64,000 bases of DNA, taken from CAZLPZ01 sp964607245 (GTDB lineage Bacteria; Pseudomonadota; Alphaproteobacteria; Micavibrionales; Micavibrionaceae). The number at the start of each line of letters is the position of its first letter. The stretch's first letter is position 1. The stretch lies in NCBI GenBank assembly GCA_964607245.1, contig CAZSIB010000001.1, positions 186,001 to 250,000 of the forward strand, read 5' to 3'. A program made the translations under genes and the position numbers. The notes under the pieces were generated by a model that was given only the letters and a program-made list of their open reading frames with translations, was not told the origin of the DNA and made no database searches. Positions 34,708 to 43,890 of the stretch are shown piece by piece.

Positions 34708-36466
34708 TGAGACGATTGCAAATCTGCCGGCCCGTCAATCGCAAATGCTTGCGAAAATTCACGAAGCCAATATGTACAAAGGCGGCGGGAATGTGTTGCG
34801 CCTTGGCGACCGGCTGATTGAACGCGGCCTGATTACCCAGGAGCAATTGAAAGTCGCGCTTGAAGAAAAGCGCATGACCGGAAAAATGCTGGGCGAGGTC
34901 TTGGTCGATCTCGAATTTATTACCGAATCGGTTCTTTCCGAGGTTTTGGCCGAGGCGGCAGGATACGAGGTTTTTGACGCCAAATCGACCATTGTTGATG
35001 GCGAAGCCCTGGCGCTTTTGACCAAGGAAGAGGCGACGAAGATGCGCGTCTTGCCGATCTCTTTGATTGAAAATGAATTGATGGTGGCGATGGCGGACCC
35101 GCACGACGTGGTGACGCTTGATAAATTACGCCGTACGTTGCCCAAGGGCATGACATTTCGTCCTTTGGTCACAACGCCGTCGGTGGTGGCCGAGGCGATT
35201 GATGCCGCCTATGGGTATTCAAGCGATGTCGAAGCCATTTTATCCGAAATGGACCGGAGCGAGGTTGATGATCTGACGAAGATTCCAGAGCAGGAAATCT
35301 ATGCCCACCCAGTTGTGCGCTTGGTCAATTCATTGGTATCTGAGGCCGTCAAGATTGGTGTTTCCGATTTGCACTGGGAACCCGAAGAAAACTTTGTGCG
35401 TCTGCGGTATCGTTTGGATGGGGTGCTTTATACGGCGCAAATCATTCATAAAAAGCACTGGGGCGCGATTGCTCAGCGCATCAAAATTATGTCCGATATG
35501 AATATCGCGGATAAATTGTCCGCTCAGGATGGGCGGTTTGAAGTCAAATTCGGCCCGCGGTCGGCGGATTTTCGTGTGAGTGTTTTGCCGACCGTGTTTG
35601 GCGAAAATATCGTCATGCGGGTCTTGGACCGCACGGCCAGTATTCTGCCGCTTGAAAAACTCGGGTTCTCTCCGCATAACATGGAGAAAATCAGATGGGC
35701 GCAGACTCGACCCGAGGGAATTATTATCGTCACGGGGCCAACGGGGTCAGGAAAATCGACGTCGCTCTATTCCATGATTAACGCGATCAATAACGTTGAG
35801 GTGAATATCCAGACGCTTGAAGATCCGGTTGAGTATTCATTGCCGATGATACGTCAAACGGCTGTGCGGGAAGGGGTTCTTGAATTTGCAGACGGGATCC
35901 GCGCGATGCTCCGTCAGGATCCTGATATTATCTTTATCGGTGAAATTCGTGATGGGACGACCGCTGAAATGGCGCTCAAAGCCGCGATGACGGGGCACCA
36001 GGTGTATACGACCTTGCATACGAACGATTCATTTGGGGCAATCCCGCGTTTGCTTGATTTGGGGTTAAAGCCGGGGATGATCGCCGGAGCCATTATTGCT
36101 GTGTTTGCCCAGCGTTTGGCGCGACGTCTGTGCCCCACATGCCGTGAACCCTATACCCCAGATCATGAACGGTGCAAGTTATTGGGGCTTGATCCGGATC
36201 ATCCGCCAATGATTCACCGTGCCAAAGAAGGTGGGTGCAGTATGTGCCGGGGGCAGGGGTATAAAGGCCGAATCGCCTTGGCGGAAATCCTGGCCTTTGA
36301 AGAAGAACTTGACGAAATTGTGGCCCGTAATGGCACAAAGGCCGAGCTAAAAAAGAAAGCTGTCGAAAAGGGTTTTAAAAGTATGAAAGATGATGCTATT
36401 CTGAAAATCCTAGAGGGCATCACGTCCTTCGAGTCGGCGGCGACCTGCGTCGACTTTACCCGTTAA
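34619..36466 (+). CDS. GspE/PilB-family secretion/pilus assembly ATPase
   Basis: This 615-residue hexameric ATPase would power pseudopilus or pilus extension. An N-terminal MshEN/GspE-II domain (about 60-200, RLGDRLIERGLITQEQLKVAL) precedes the catalytic half: Walker A GPTGSGKSTSL near residue 373, the Asp box, Walker B DPDIIFIGEIRD and the His box HTNDSFGAI. A zinc site CPTC..CSMC lies near 505-545. A GTG one codon upstream is possible; GAAGGA fits either start. It is the first gene of the cluster to 43.9 kb and most resembles MshE/PilB ATPases. The retraction ATPase PilT is absent here. Confidence 0.95.
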   Translation: MSSNQDFSSSLDPVKTYGEVMPDAAKKKVDETIANLPARQSQMLAKIHEANMYKGGGNVLRLGDRLIERGLITQEQLKVALEEKRMTGKMLGEVLVDLEFITESVLSEVLAEAAGYEVFDAKSTIVDGEALALLTKEEATKMRVLPISLIENELMVAMADPHDVVTLDKLRRTLPKGMTFRPLVTTPSVVAEAIDAAYGYSSDVEAILSEMDRSEVDDLTKIPEQEIYAHPVVRLVNSLVSEAVKIGVSDLHWEPEENFVRLRYRLDGVLYTAQIIHKKHWGAIAQRIKIMSDMNIADKLSAQDGRFEVKFGPRSADFRVSVLPTVFGENIVMRVLDRTASILPLEKLGFSPHNMEKIRWAQTRPEGIIIVTGPTGSGKSTSLYSMINAINNVEVNIQTLEDPVEYSLPMIRQTAVREGVLEFADGIRAMLRQDPDIIFIGEIRDGTTAEMALKAAMTGHQVYTTLHTNDSFGAIPRLLDLGLKPGMIAGAIIAVFAQRLARRLCPTCREPYTPDHERCKLLGLDPDHPPMIHRAKEGGCSMCRGQGYKGRIALAEILAFEEELDEIVARNGTKAELKKKAVEKGFKSMKDDAILKILEGITSFESAATCVDFTR

Positions 36467-36498
36467 GTCTTTCATCGATCTTCTTTGGAGCCGCAATC

Positions 36499-37716
36499 GT
36501 GCAGCGTTTCAAGTATAGAGCTATTAATCAAAAAGGACGTCCCGTTCGCGGTGTTTTGGCGGCGGCGAACGAGAATGATTTGTTCCGCCAGTTGCAAGCG
36601 TCTGGTCTTGAACTGATTGATGCGTCTCCTGTTGGGCGCGGCGCGGAGCGGATGCCGGCGTTCTTGCGCAAGCAAAAAGTGCGTGTGCGGGATCTCATCC
36701 AATTATTTACCCATCTGGAACAATTACAAAGTGCCGGCGTGCCGATGCTTGATTCGCTGGCCGATATTCGCGATACAACCGAGAATACGGCGCTTAAAGA
36801 CATTATGACCGAGGTATATCGTGAAGTGTCGGAAGGGACATCCCTTTCCGAAGCGTTGGCCATGCACCCCAAGGTTTTTGTGAATTTATATATTTCACTG
36901 GTGAAAGCTGGGGAAGAAACCGGGGATTTGCCCTTTACGTTTCGCGAATTGCTCAAATACCTCTACTGGGTGGACGACATGCAGTCCAAAATTCGTAAAG
37001 CGACGCGCTATCCGACGATTCTTTTGTTTGCCGTGATTATTACGATTTCGGTCATGATGGGCTATGTCGTGCCGCAAATCGTCGACTTCATCAAGAATAT
37101 GGACCAGGAATTGCCTTGGTACACCACATCGTTGATGGCGACATCGTCGTTCTTTGCCAAATGGTGGTATTTGATTATTGCGTTTCCGATTTTGCTGTTT
37201 GTGGGGTATAAATTTATGCGCCGCGGGTCGGATAGCTTTGCGTTCACAATGGATTCTCTGTGGCTGCGGACGCCTGTCGCTGGACCGCTCATTCGTAAAA
37301 TTAGTATCGCGCGTTTTTGCCAGACATTTGGTGCCTTGTATTCAAGCGGTATTGATGTGCTCTCCGCGCTACGCGCCTCTCGCGCAACCGTCTCAAACCT
37401 TGCATTGTCTGATGCCCTTGAATCCGTGATTGTCTATGTTCAGGCCGGGGAACCCTTGTCCCGGGCGTTTAATTTGTCGGGCGAATTCCCATCTCTTGTC
37501 GTTCGGATGGTTAAAATTGGTGAAGAATCAGGTAATCTGACCCCTGTGCTGGAACAAGTCTCTGGATTTTATACAAAAGACGTGGATGAATCGGTACAAG
37601 CGATGATCACTTCCATTGAACCCACACTCACCTCTATACTGGGGGCGATGATTCTGTGGATCGCGGCGGGCGTGTTCGGGCCGATCTACGAAATGATGGC
37701 GAAACTGGATATCTGA
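36499..37716 (+). CDS. GspF/PilC-family inner-membrane platform protein
   Basis: This 405-residue platform protein transmits ATPase motion to pilin assembly. Two GspF domains (about 65-190 and 270-395) surround membrane spans near 170-195, 220-240 and 375-395. The N-terminus FKYRAINQKGRPVRGVLAA and the FVNLYISLVKAGEETGDLP signature are typical. The GTG start has GGAG eight bases ahead. It lies 32 bases after the gspE-like gene. Confidence 0.95.
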   Translation: MQRFKYRAINQKGRPVRGVLAAANENDLFRQLQASGLELIDASPVGRGAERMPAFLRKQKVRVRDLIQLFTHLEQLQSAGVPMLDSLADIRDTTENTALKDIMTEVYREVSEGTSLSEALAMHPKVFVNLYISLVKAGEETGDLPFTFRELLKYLYWVDDMQSKIRKATRYPTILLFAVIITISVMMGYVVPQIVDFIKNMDQELPWYTTSLMATSSFFAKWWYLIIAFPILLFVGYKFMRRGSDSFAFTMDSLWLRTPVAGPLIRKISIARFCQTFGALYSSGIDVLSALRASRATVSNLALSDALESVIVYVQAGEPLSRAFNLSGEFPSLVVRMVKIGEESGNLTPVLEQVSGFYTKDVDESVQAMITSIEPTLTSILGAMILWIAAGVFGPIYEMMAKLDI

Positions 37717-37727
37717 AAGGCTTTTCC

Positions 37728-39425
37728 TTGCTGGGATCACAAAAGACCGTTCTTGTGTTGTCGGATGACGCGGTGGCTGTCTATACCCCCGTGCGCGGGC
37801 GCTTTTCGTTCCTGGGCGATGTAAAATGGGGCGATCCTGATTTTTTGACGGCGCTTTCCGATTTATTGACGTTAAAGGGGCGGTCGCGCCCTGTCATGAT
37901 TCTTTACGACATGGTGGAGCAATACTACCGTAAAGAAACCGTCCCAAAAGTGGCTATTTTGGACCAACGCCGGGTGATCGAACGTCGGTTGACCGCGGCC
38001 TTTCCCAATTATCCGCTCCGTGCATGCCTTGCCTTAAAACCCGACAAAAAGGGTCCGCAAGCGGTTGCTTTGACCGGCGCCGCCGCAGAACGCGCGAATA
38101 ATAATAACAATCAAGACAGCGGAAAGTCGAATAACAAATCTCCTCTCGCGAATGGCTTGCAATATCTCTTCGCGGCCTTGCCTGATATGGATCAGATTGG
38201 GCGACTGACGGACGTCATTCGTCTTTCGATGACGGTTGCAACATCATTATCGCTGTTGCCCATTGAATCGGTCTCGATGGTCCGGCAGTTGTCGCTTGCG
38301 CTCAACGATGGTCAATCATCGCCTGATCGATGGATTGTCTTTATGGCCCAGCATCGTGGCGGGGGGTTACGCCAGATCGTCGTGCGGAATGGCGAATTGG
38401 CCCTCACGCGTTTGACGCCCATCGTGGATACAGATATTGAACCCGCGAATTGGGCGAGTGAAGTCGCGCAGGAATTTTCGGCGACCATGGGCTACCTCAG
38501 CCGATTTGGGTATGGTGCTCACTCGGAATTAGAAGTCATTGCCCTTGGGAATTCCGAAGCGCTTTCTCAGTTACAAAAACAGATTAAATCGACGTATTTT
38601 CATGGGATTTCTGTCCGTGAGGCCGCGGCCGCCTTGCGGCTTTCCGTCGATATTGACGCGGATTCGCGTTACGGTGATGTCATCCATGTTGCGTGGTTGG
38701 CTCGCAAGATCCGCGTTGTTCTGCCTTTTACATTAAAAGAGCTTGCCTTTGTCTCCCGGGCGCGGATGGCGGCAAAAGCGGTCGCTGGCGTGTTGGCGCT
38801 TGCAGCCGTGGGTGCGGTTTCCTATGCCGGATATCAAGGATGGAATTTAATCGTTGCCAATCAGGCTTATGCACAGGCCGAAAATGTTTTAGGAGGTCTT
38901 GAAAAAGAATACGCGGCCGAGGTGAAACGCAAAGACGAATTTAGAATTGATGTGAAGCTGGTTCAAGGGTCAATTGTTATTTTTGATCGGCTTGAGAAAA
39001 ATAAAATTGATATCCTTGATTTTATCCAGGCTCTTGGGCGTGGAGCAGGAAACAATATTGCTTTTGATAAAATTCAAATGGGTTATCAGGTGATTAAAGA
39101 AGAAAACCCCGATCCCATGGCGGTTCAGACGATTGAAAAGAAAATATTCGTGGCACAATTGGGGGTCAGTTTTGATCCATCGATCAAGCCAGAAATCGGA
39201 AACAAAATGGTCAGCGATTTGCGTGATCGGATTGATGCGGAACTGGATGATACTTATACCGTCACAGTCGATCAATCGGTGCGCGACTTGACGTTCCGTT
39301 CTGATTTTAAATATGAAACCGGGCAAGATGTTGAAAATACCGCAAACCAGGGAAATGCACGCCTGGCAGCGACTATCGGAATTAGAAAAAGGCCAATAAC
39401 AAATGATCAACCTGCTGGGAACTAG
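37728..39425 (+). CDS. PilM-PilN-like fusion (GspL/MshI-like) inner-membrane protein
   Basis: The best start is TTG at 37728 (LLGSQKTVLVL), with AAAGG seven bases ahead and a position just after the gspF stop; this gives 565 residues. The first 330 residues look like a cytoplasmic actin-like PilM/GspL domain with an Asn-rich insert near 124-137. One membrane span lies at about 349-369. The rest is a PilN-like periplasmic part (coiled coil, then a ferredoxin-like segment). Assignment rests on topology and operon position; I cannot show sequence identity to a named member. In MSHA and type II systems this protein links the ATPase to the periplasmic alignment complex. Confidence 0.7.
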   Translation: MLGSQKTVLVLSDDAVAVYTPVRGRFSFLGDVKWGDPDFLTALSDLLTLKGRSRPVMILYDMVEQYYRKETVPKVAILDQRRVIERRLTAAFPNYPLRACLALKPDKKGPQAVALTGAAAERANNNNNQDSGKSNNKSPLANGLQYLFAALPDMDQIGRLTDVIRLSMTVATSLSLLPIESVSMVRQLSLALNDGQSSPDRWIVFMAQHRGGGLRQIVVRNGELALTRLTPIVDTDIEPANWASEVAQEFSATMGYLSRFGYGAHSELEVIALGNSEALSQLQKQIKSTYFHGISVREAAAALRLSVDIDADSRYGDVIHVAWLARKIRVVLPFTLKELAFVSRARMAAKAVAGVLALAAVGAVSYAGYQGWNLIVANQAYAQAENVLGGLEKEYAAEVKRKDEFRIDVKLVQGSIVIFDRLEKNKIDILDFIQALGRGAGNNIAFDKIQMGYQVIKEENPDPMAVQTIEKKIFVAQLGVSFDPSIKPEIGNKMVSDLRDRIDAELDDTYTVTVDQSVRDLTFRSDFKYETGQDVENTANQGNARLAATIGIRKRPITNDQPAGN

Positions 39426-40125
39426 GGTCGTTTTATCGATCTTGATTGCGATGGTCGTTCTTGGGGCGGCCGGGTCAAGTCTTTATTATTATCTCATTCC
39501 AACGCAGGCACAGGTGCAGCAGGATCAGAGATCGATTGATCTGAAAATCCGGGGAAAGCGGGCTGAAATTGCGCAACTCAAGATCGAATATGATCTGCTG
39601 AAGGATCAGATTGTAAAATTCAATATTCTTAAGAAAAAAGGGTTTTTTAACGCCCAAGACCGCGTGACCGCGCGCGAGACGATCGCCCAGTTGACCGAAA
39701 AGTCGGAACTGTTGAAAGCCGAATTGAACCTTGCGGCTGCGACGGTTGTTCAGGACCAGAATGCAGAAAGCGCAAAGCATGTCCTTATTTCTGGACCGAT
39801 GAGTATCAAGATCAGCTCAATTTTAGATCAGAATGTTTTTAAATACATGGTCGCATTACAGAATGTCTTTCCAGGGTATCTTGAATTTAAAGATTTTAAT
39901 TTTACCCGAAAATATGAACCAGCAGACATTACGGTTCAATCCATCCTTAAAGGGAAACCCCAAGGATTAATTGAGGGAGAGCTTCAATTTAACTGGTGGA
40001 GTATGGCCTCACCCGCGCAAATGGAAGCAAACCCCTACTTTAACCCGACGGCGGTGACACCCGTTCCTACTGGAACGACAGACCCCACAAATCCTGGGAA
40101 TACGATAGGTGGAGGGACACCATAA
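39403..40125 (+). CDS. PilO/GspM-like inner-membrane protein
   Basis: This 240-residue protein has a short cytoplasmic N-terminus, one membrane span (about 8-30), a charged coiled coil (about 35-105) and a compact periplasmic domain. This is the PilO/GspM topology. The C-terminal tail is Pro/Thr/Gly-rich. It overlaps the PilM-N-like gene by 23 bases and abuts the PilP-like gene with no gap. The overlap, order and topology support a role in the alignment complex; sequence alone would not prove it. Confidence 0.65.
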   Translation: MINLLGTRVVLSILIAMVVLGAAGSSLYYYLIPTQAQVQQDQRSIDLKIRGKRAEIAQLKIEYDLLKDQIVKFNILKKKGFFNAQDRVTARETIAQLTEKSELLKAELNLAAATVVQDQNAESAKHVLISGPMSIKISSILDQNVFKYMVALQNVFPGYLEFKDFNFTRKYEPADITVQSILKGKPQGLIEGELQFNWWSMASPAQMEANPYFNPTAVTPVPTGTTDPTNPGNTIGGGTP

Positions 40126-40761
40126 ATGGCAAACTTGTCTCTTTATCTGGCTGTTTTTCTTTCTTGTTTCGGAGTTTTCGTCGTCCGCCCTGTCCTTGCC
40201 CAGGAACTGCCTGCAGAAGTAACGGGTTTGGTTCCACCGGAACTTCCTGGGGATAACCCGGCTGCGGACTCTGCAGCCCAAGAAGTCGATATTATTGATT
40301 ACAATGCCTCAAACGGGATGGCGCCCGAGGAAATTATTTTGCAAAAAGTGGCGCAGGATATGAAGGCCGAGCTTGAACGGCTGGATAATCTCGATAAAGG
40401 GTTGCCGTCTTTATTTTTCCTCAACTCTGAGCTGGCTAATTATCAGGCCGCTATTCTTGCTGCGCGCGAAGGTCGAGGGATACAAGATCAGCAAGATTCT
40501 CCGGTCGCGAAAGCATTCGATTATGTTCGTGAAATCAGTCTAGGGGGGATTGTTCTTCATGGCCCGAATGACTGGATCGTCTGGCTAAATAAGCAACGTT
40601 TGACGCCCGGGCGCCTGCCCCCTGAGATTAAAGAAATCCGTGTCTACAAAGATTACGTCGAGATGAAATGGATGGATGACGAAAAGAGAACGATCGTTCC
40701 GATCCGTTTGCGCCCAAACCAACGGTTTAACCTCGACACGATGGGCTTTATGCCTGGATGA
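40126..40761 (+). CDS. PilP/MshK-like exported protein
   Basis: This 211-residue protein has a signal peptide (about 1-25, ending RPVLA-QE), an acidic linker, a helical middle and a C-terminal beta-rich segment (ISLGGIVLHGPNDWIVWLNKQRLTP). That segment reads like the homology region of PilP/GspC, which contacts the secretin in related systems. There is no lipobox. It directly follows the PilO-like gene. The position is that of PilP/MshK; the family call is tentative. Confidence 0.6.
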   Translation: MANLSLYLAVFLSCFGVFVVRPVLAQELPAEVTGLVPPELPGDNPAADSAAQEVDIIDYNASNGMAPEEIILQKVAQDMKAELERLDNLDKGLPSLFFLNSELANYQAAILAAREGRGIQDQQDSPVAKAFDYVREISLGGIVLHGPNDWIVWLNKQRLTPGRLPPEIKEIRVYKDYVEMKWMDDEKRTIVPIRLRPNQRFNLDTMGFMPG

Positions 40762-40768
40762 TCCAGCG

Positions 40769-41509
40769 ATGAGTGCCCAGATTCCATTGAACATTGACGA
40801 TTTAGTCGTTTCTTATGACGGACGGGTCTCCGTGGTCGATCACGTGACATTTGATGTCCATGCGGGCGAAACGTTTGGCTTGATTGGCCTGAATGGCCAG
40901 GGCAAGACAACCTTGATTAAAACAATTCTTGGCTTGCGCGAGCCCAAGTCGGGGCGGGTGTCTGTATTTGGTGAGGACCAAGGAAATCCGGCGGGTCGGA
41001 TGCGCCTTTCTTATTTGCCAGAACGTTTTGATCCACCGTCGTTTCTTTGCGGGATCGACTTTATTCGGTTCGCGGCGCGCTTTTATGGCGTTTCTTTTCC
41101 AGATTCTGAAATTGTGACAATTGCGGAGGATTTGGGGTTGGACCCGGTGGCGTTGCCACGCATGGTTCAAACCTATTCCAAGGGGATGCGCCAAAAGCTG
41201 GGCCTCATCGCAACCGTCATGACAGGGTGTGATTTATTGATCTTGGATGAACCGATGAGCGGCCTGGACCCCCGCGCACGGGTCCAGGTCAAAACCTTGC
41301 TCTCCCGGATGAAATCCCAAGGACGGACGATTTTCATGTCCAGCCATATTTTATCGGATATGGACGAAATATGTGATCGCGTCGCGGTTTTACATGAGGG
41401 GCGATTACGCTATATTGGGGCACCGGCTGGATTACGTGCCCATACAGGCGACGCGTCTTTAGAAAAAGCTTTTTTAAGTGTTATTGAGGAAAAGGCAAGA
41501 GCAGTGTAA
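40769..41509 (+). CDS. ABC transporter ATP-binding protein without an adjacent permease
   Basis: This 246-residue ABC ATPase has Walker A GLNGQGKTT (residues 40-48), the signature YSKGMRQKLG, Walker B LLILDEPMSGLDP and the switch histidine in MSSHIL. The signature is typical of ABC-2 type exporters and of NatA- or CcmA-like ATPases. No membrane partner gene lies next to it. The ATG at 40769 (MSAQIPLNIDDL) is eight bases after the PilP-like stop, so it is almost certainly co-transcribed with the secretion genes, which is unusual. Confidence 0.88.
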   Translation: MSAQIPLNIDDLVVSYDGRVSVVDHVTFDVHAGETFGLIGLNGQGKTTLIKTILGLREPKSGRVSVFGEDQGNPAGRMRLSYLPERFDPPSFLCGIDFIRFAARFYGVSFPDSEIVTIAEDLGLDPVALPRMVQTYSKGMRQKLGLIATVMTGCDLLILDEPMSGLDPRARVQVKTLLSRMKSQGRTIFMSSHILSDMDEICDRVAVLHEGRLRYIGAPAGLRAHTGDASLEKAFLSVIEEKARAV

Positions 41510-41549
41510 TCTGGCTTCTAGCGCAATTTTTTATGACCCGAGGGATACC

Positions 41550-43281
41550 ATGGCCGATCGCCGCGAATTTCAAGATGTGAAAATGAACACCGCTGATATT
41601 CTGGATGTGGACGTCAAGGATGAGGATCTGAAAGATTTGGATCTGGGCGATGACCTGGTCCATGATGACGATTTACTGGATGATGATTTCGCTGAATTGA
41701 CCCCCACGCCCCGCAAGCGTAAGCGCAAGTCGAACATGACTCTCTGGGTCTTGATTTTACTTGTTCTTGTCGCGGGTGGCGGTTTCGTCGCCATGAACCA
41801 AGATATCTTGACGCGCATGATCGCGGATGTGTCGACTAATATGCCTGCGATGCCAGCTCAAGTCGCAACAACACCGACCTCCACGCCAGCGGGTGAAACG
41901 CCGGCGACGCCGCCTGCCTCTGCGCCGGTCGATGTGGCGGCGGCACCGACTTCGTCTCCTCCTGAAGCATCTCCGGCACCTAACCCTGCTGATTTCTCCG
42001 ACCTTCCTCAGCCTGTTATTGCGCCCTCAACTGTCTCGGAAGCCGCCCTGGCGCCAACGGCGTCTCCATCTCCCGTACCAAACGTGCCGGATCCAACTCC
42101 AGAAACGACGACCATCGTCACGGATGAACCGACAGCGCCAGCGAGATACTTCTTCGCCAGCAACAGCAACACCGGCGGCGGAGGCGCCTGTCGCAGCATC
42201 AGATCCGTTACCGCCCCCCCCATCGGTTGAGACCGCGGTTGCTCCGGAATTTGTTGACACAAATGCGCCGCCGCCCGTTGTTACCCCTGCGGATACGGCG
42301 CCTGCCGCGGCTCCGCCTGTTCCAGTGACCAAACCTGATACCGTTGCGGTGGTTCAAGATGTGACGCCTGTGACACCCGCCTCTGTAAAAAACGATAAGG
42401 AAGACATCATCATTGATGAGGACGAAGAAGAACCCTTGCCCAAATATCCACCCGGGCAAGAACCGCCTTCTGTGACGGATTCGGCACCATCCGTGCCGCC
42501 AACAACGGCCGCGATGGATACGGCCAAGGCGGACGAATATCTCGAATCTCTTGAACCGACCCAGGATATTGCGCGGGCGATGACGCCGCGTTTGAATATT
42601 CCGGCAGATCAAATGGATCGGAATTTGGGCGTGACCGTTACGCATTCGGGCGCGAAAACAGCCGATCCGATGACGGGTGTTTCGGCAACGAACGCGTCCC
42701 CCAATCCCGAGGGAAAAATTTCTGCGGCATCCCGTGCCTTGGAACTTGGCCGTTATCAGGCCGCTCTTGAAATGTTTGATGATCTTTACAAGACGAATAA
42801 ACGAGATGAGCGTATTTTAATGGGTCGCGCGGTCGCGCTTCAAAAACTGGATCGCAATGATGAAGCGATTAAAGTTTATGATGAACTCCTGACCCTCAAT
42901 CCGGCTTCACCCGAGGTCATGACAAATATGTTGGGGTTGGTGCGTAAACAATATCCCTCGGCCGCGCTTCAACGCTTGGTCGAACTTCGGCAACGTTACC
43001 CCAATAACGCTGTGGTCGCCGCGCAAACGGGTCTTGCCAATGCAGGCGTTGGAAATTTCGATGAAGGCTTGCGTTATTTGGGAATTGCGGCCGGATTAGA
43101 GCCTGAAAATCCAAAGCACCCCTTTAATATGGCTGTGATTGCGGAACGTATGGGCAAGGCGGATTTGGCGGTTACCTATTACGAGCGCGCGCTCAAGGCT
43201 GATGCGTTGGTGTCCGATCCGCGCGACAAAGTGAACCGTGATTTGGTCTATGACCGTTTGTCGCGTTTGCGCCAGCACTAA
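41550..43281 (+). CDS. Membrane-anchored TPR protein interrupted by a frameshift near 42144
   Basis: The start is ATG 41550 (GAGGG ahead). The first frame encodes an acidic cytoplasmic N-terminus rich in Asp (about 1-48), a basic stop-transfer (PRKRKRK), one membrane span (about 62-82) and a Pro/Ala/Thr linker, then drifts into nonsense after DEPTAPA and stops at 42230. The next frame, starting GAT at 42145, continues the linker perfectly (DTSSPATATPAAEAPV) into four or five TPR repeats (about residues 390-560) and stops at 43281. Removing one base (A at 42144) joins them into 576 residues. The layout matches MshN-like TPR proteins of pilus loci. It may be a mutation, a sequencing error or programmed +1 shifting. 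Confidence 0.8.
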
Positions 43282-43296
43282 GTTGACAGGTTTGTT

Positions 43297-43890
43297 TTGT
43301 CCCTGTTTGACCTTTTCTTCTTAATCCTGGGCGGTCTCGCCATGGGCAGTTTTACAACAGCCCTGGCCTATCGCTTGCCGCGGGGATTGCCGTTTTCACA
43401 TGATCCTCAGGGGCGGCCTGTGCGCTCGATCTGTCCGCCCTGCGGGCGAACATTGCGCGCACGGGAACTGATCCCCGTGCTGTCCTGGGTTTGGCAACGC
43501 GGTCGTTGTGCCTGTGGGAAGATAGAAATTTCCTTGCGCTATCCTATGATCGAAATGGCGGTTCTGACACTGACTTTAATCGTGGGATATCGGCATGGCG
43601 TTGATCTGGTGGATACACCTCGGTTTCTCGTCTTGCCGTTTGTTGCCGCGATAGCCTGGATCGGGGCGTCGGCATCTGGCGGCTGGCCCCGTCAAATCGA
43701 CGGCCTTGTTATTCTTTTGGCGATGATCACTGTTGGTCTAGACCTCATTTTTGCAAGCCGGGCAGGGGGGATGGTTTTTGTCCCCCTGTTTTGCGTGGCG
43801 CCGTTGGTCTTGCATGCTGTCCGAGTAAATATCAGTCATTCCATCTGGCGGTTTTTATCTTTTCTTCCACTTGTCGGGTTTCTGTTGTGA
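43297..43890 (+). CDS. Prepilin-peptidase-like membrane protein lacking the aspartyl protease motif
   Basis: This 197-residue polytopic membrane protein starts at TTG 43297 (ACAGG six bases ahead). Its first half is the A24-type N-terminal domain: GSFTTALAYRLPRGLPF, then CPPC and CAC cysteine pairs (residues about 46-72), ELIPVLSWVWQRGRC and SLRYPMIEM. The second half has four or so membrane spans but no GxGD motif and no paired catalytic aspartates where PilD/GspO has them. It may process nothing, may only methylate, or may be decayed. It follows the TPR gene and overlaps the next start. Confidence 0.78.
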   Translation: MSLFDLFFLILGGLAMGSFTTALAYRLPRGLPFSHDPQGRPVRSICPPCGRTLRARELIPVLSWVWQRGRCACGKIEISLRYPMIEMAVLTLTLIVGYRHGVDLVDTPRFLVLPFVAAIAWIGASASGGWPRQIDGLVILLAMITVGLDLIFASRAGGMVFVPLFCVAPLVLHAVRVNISHSIWRFLSFLPLVGFLL

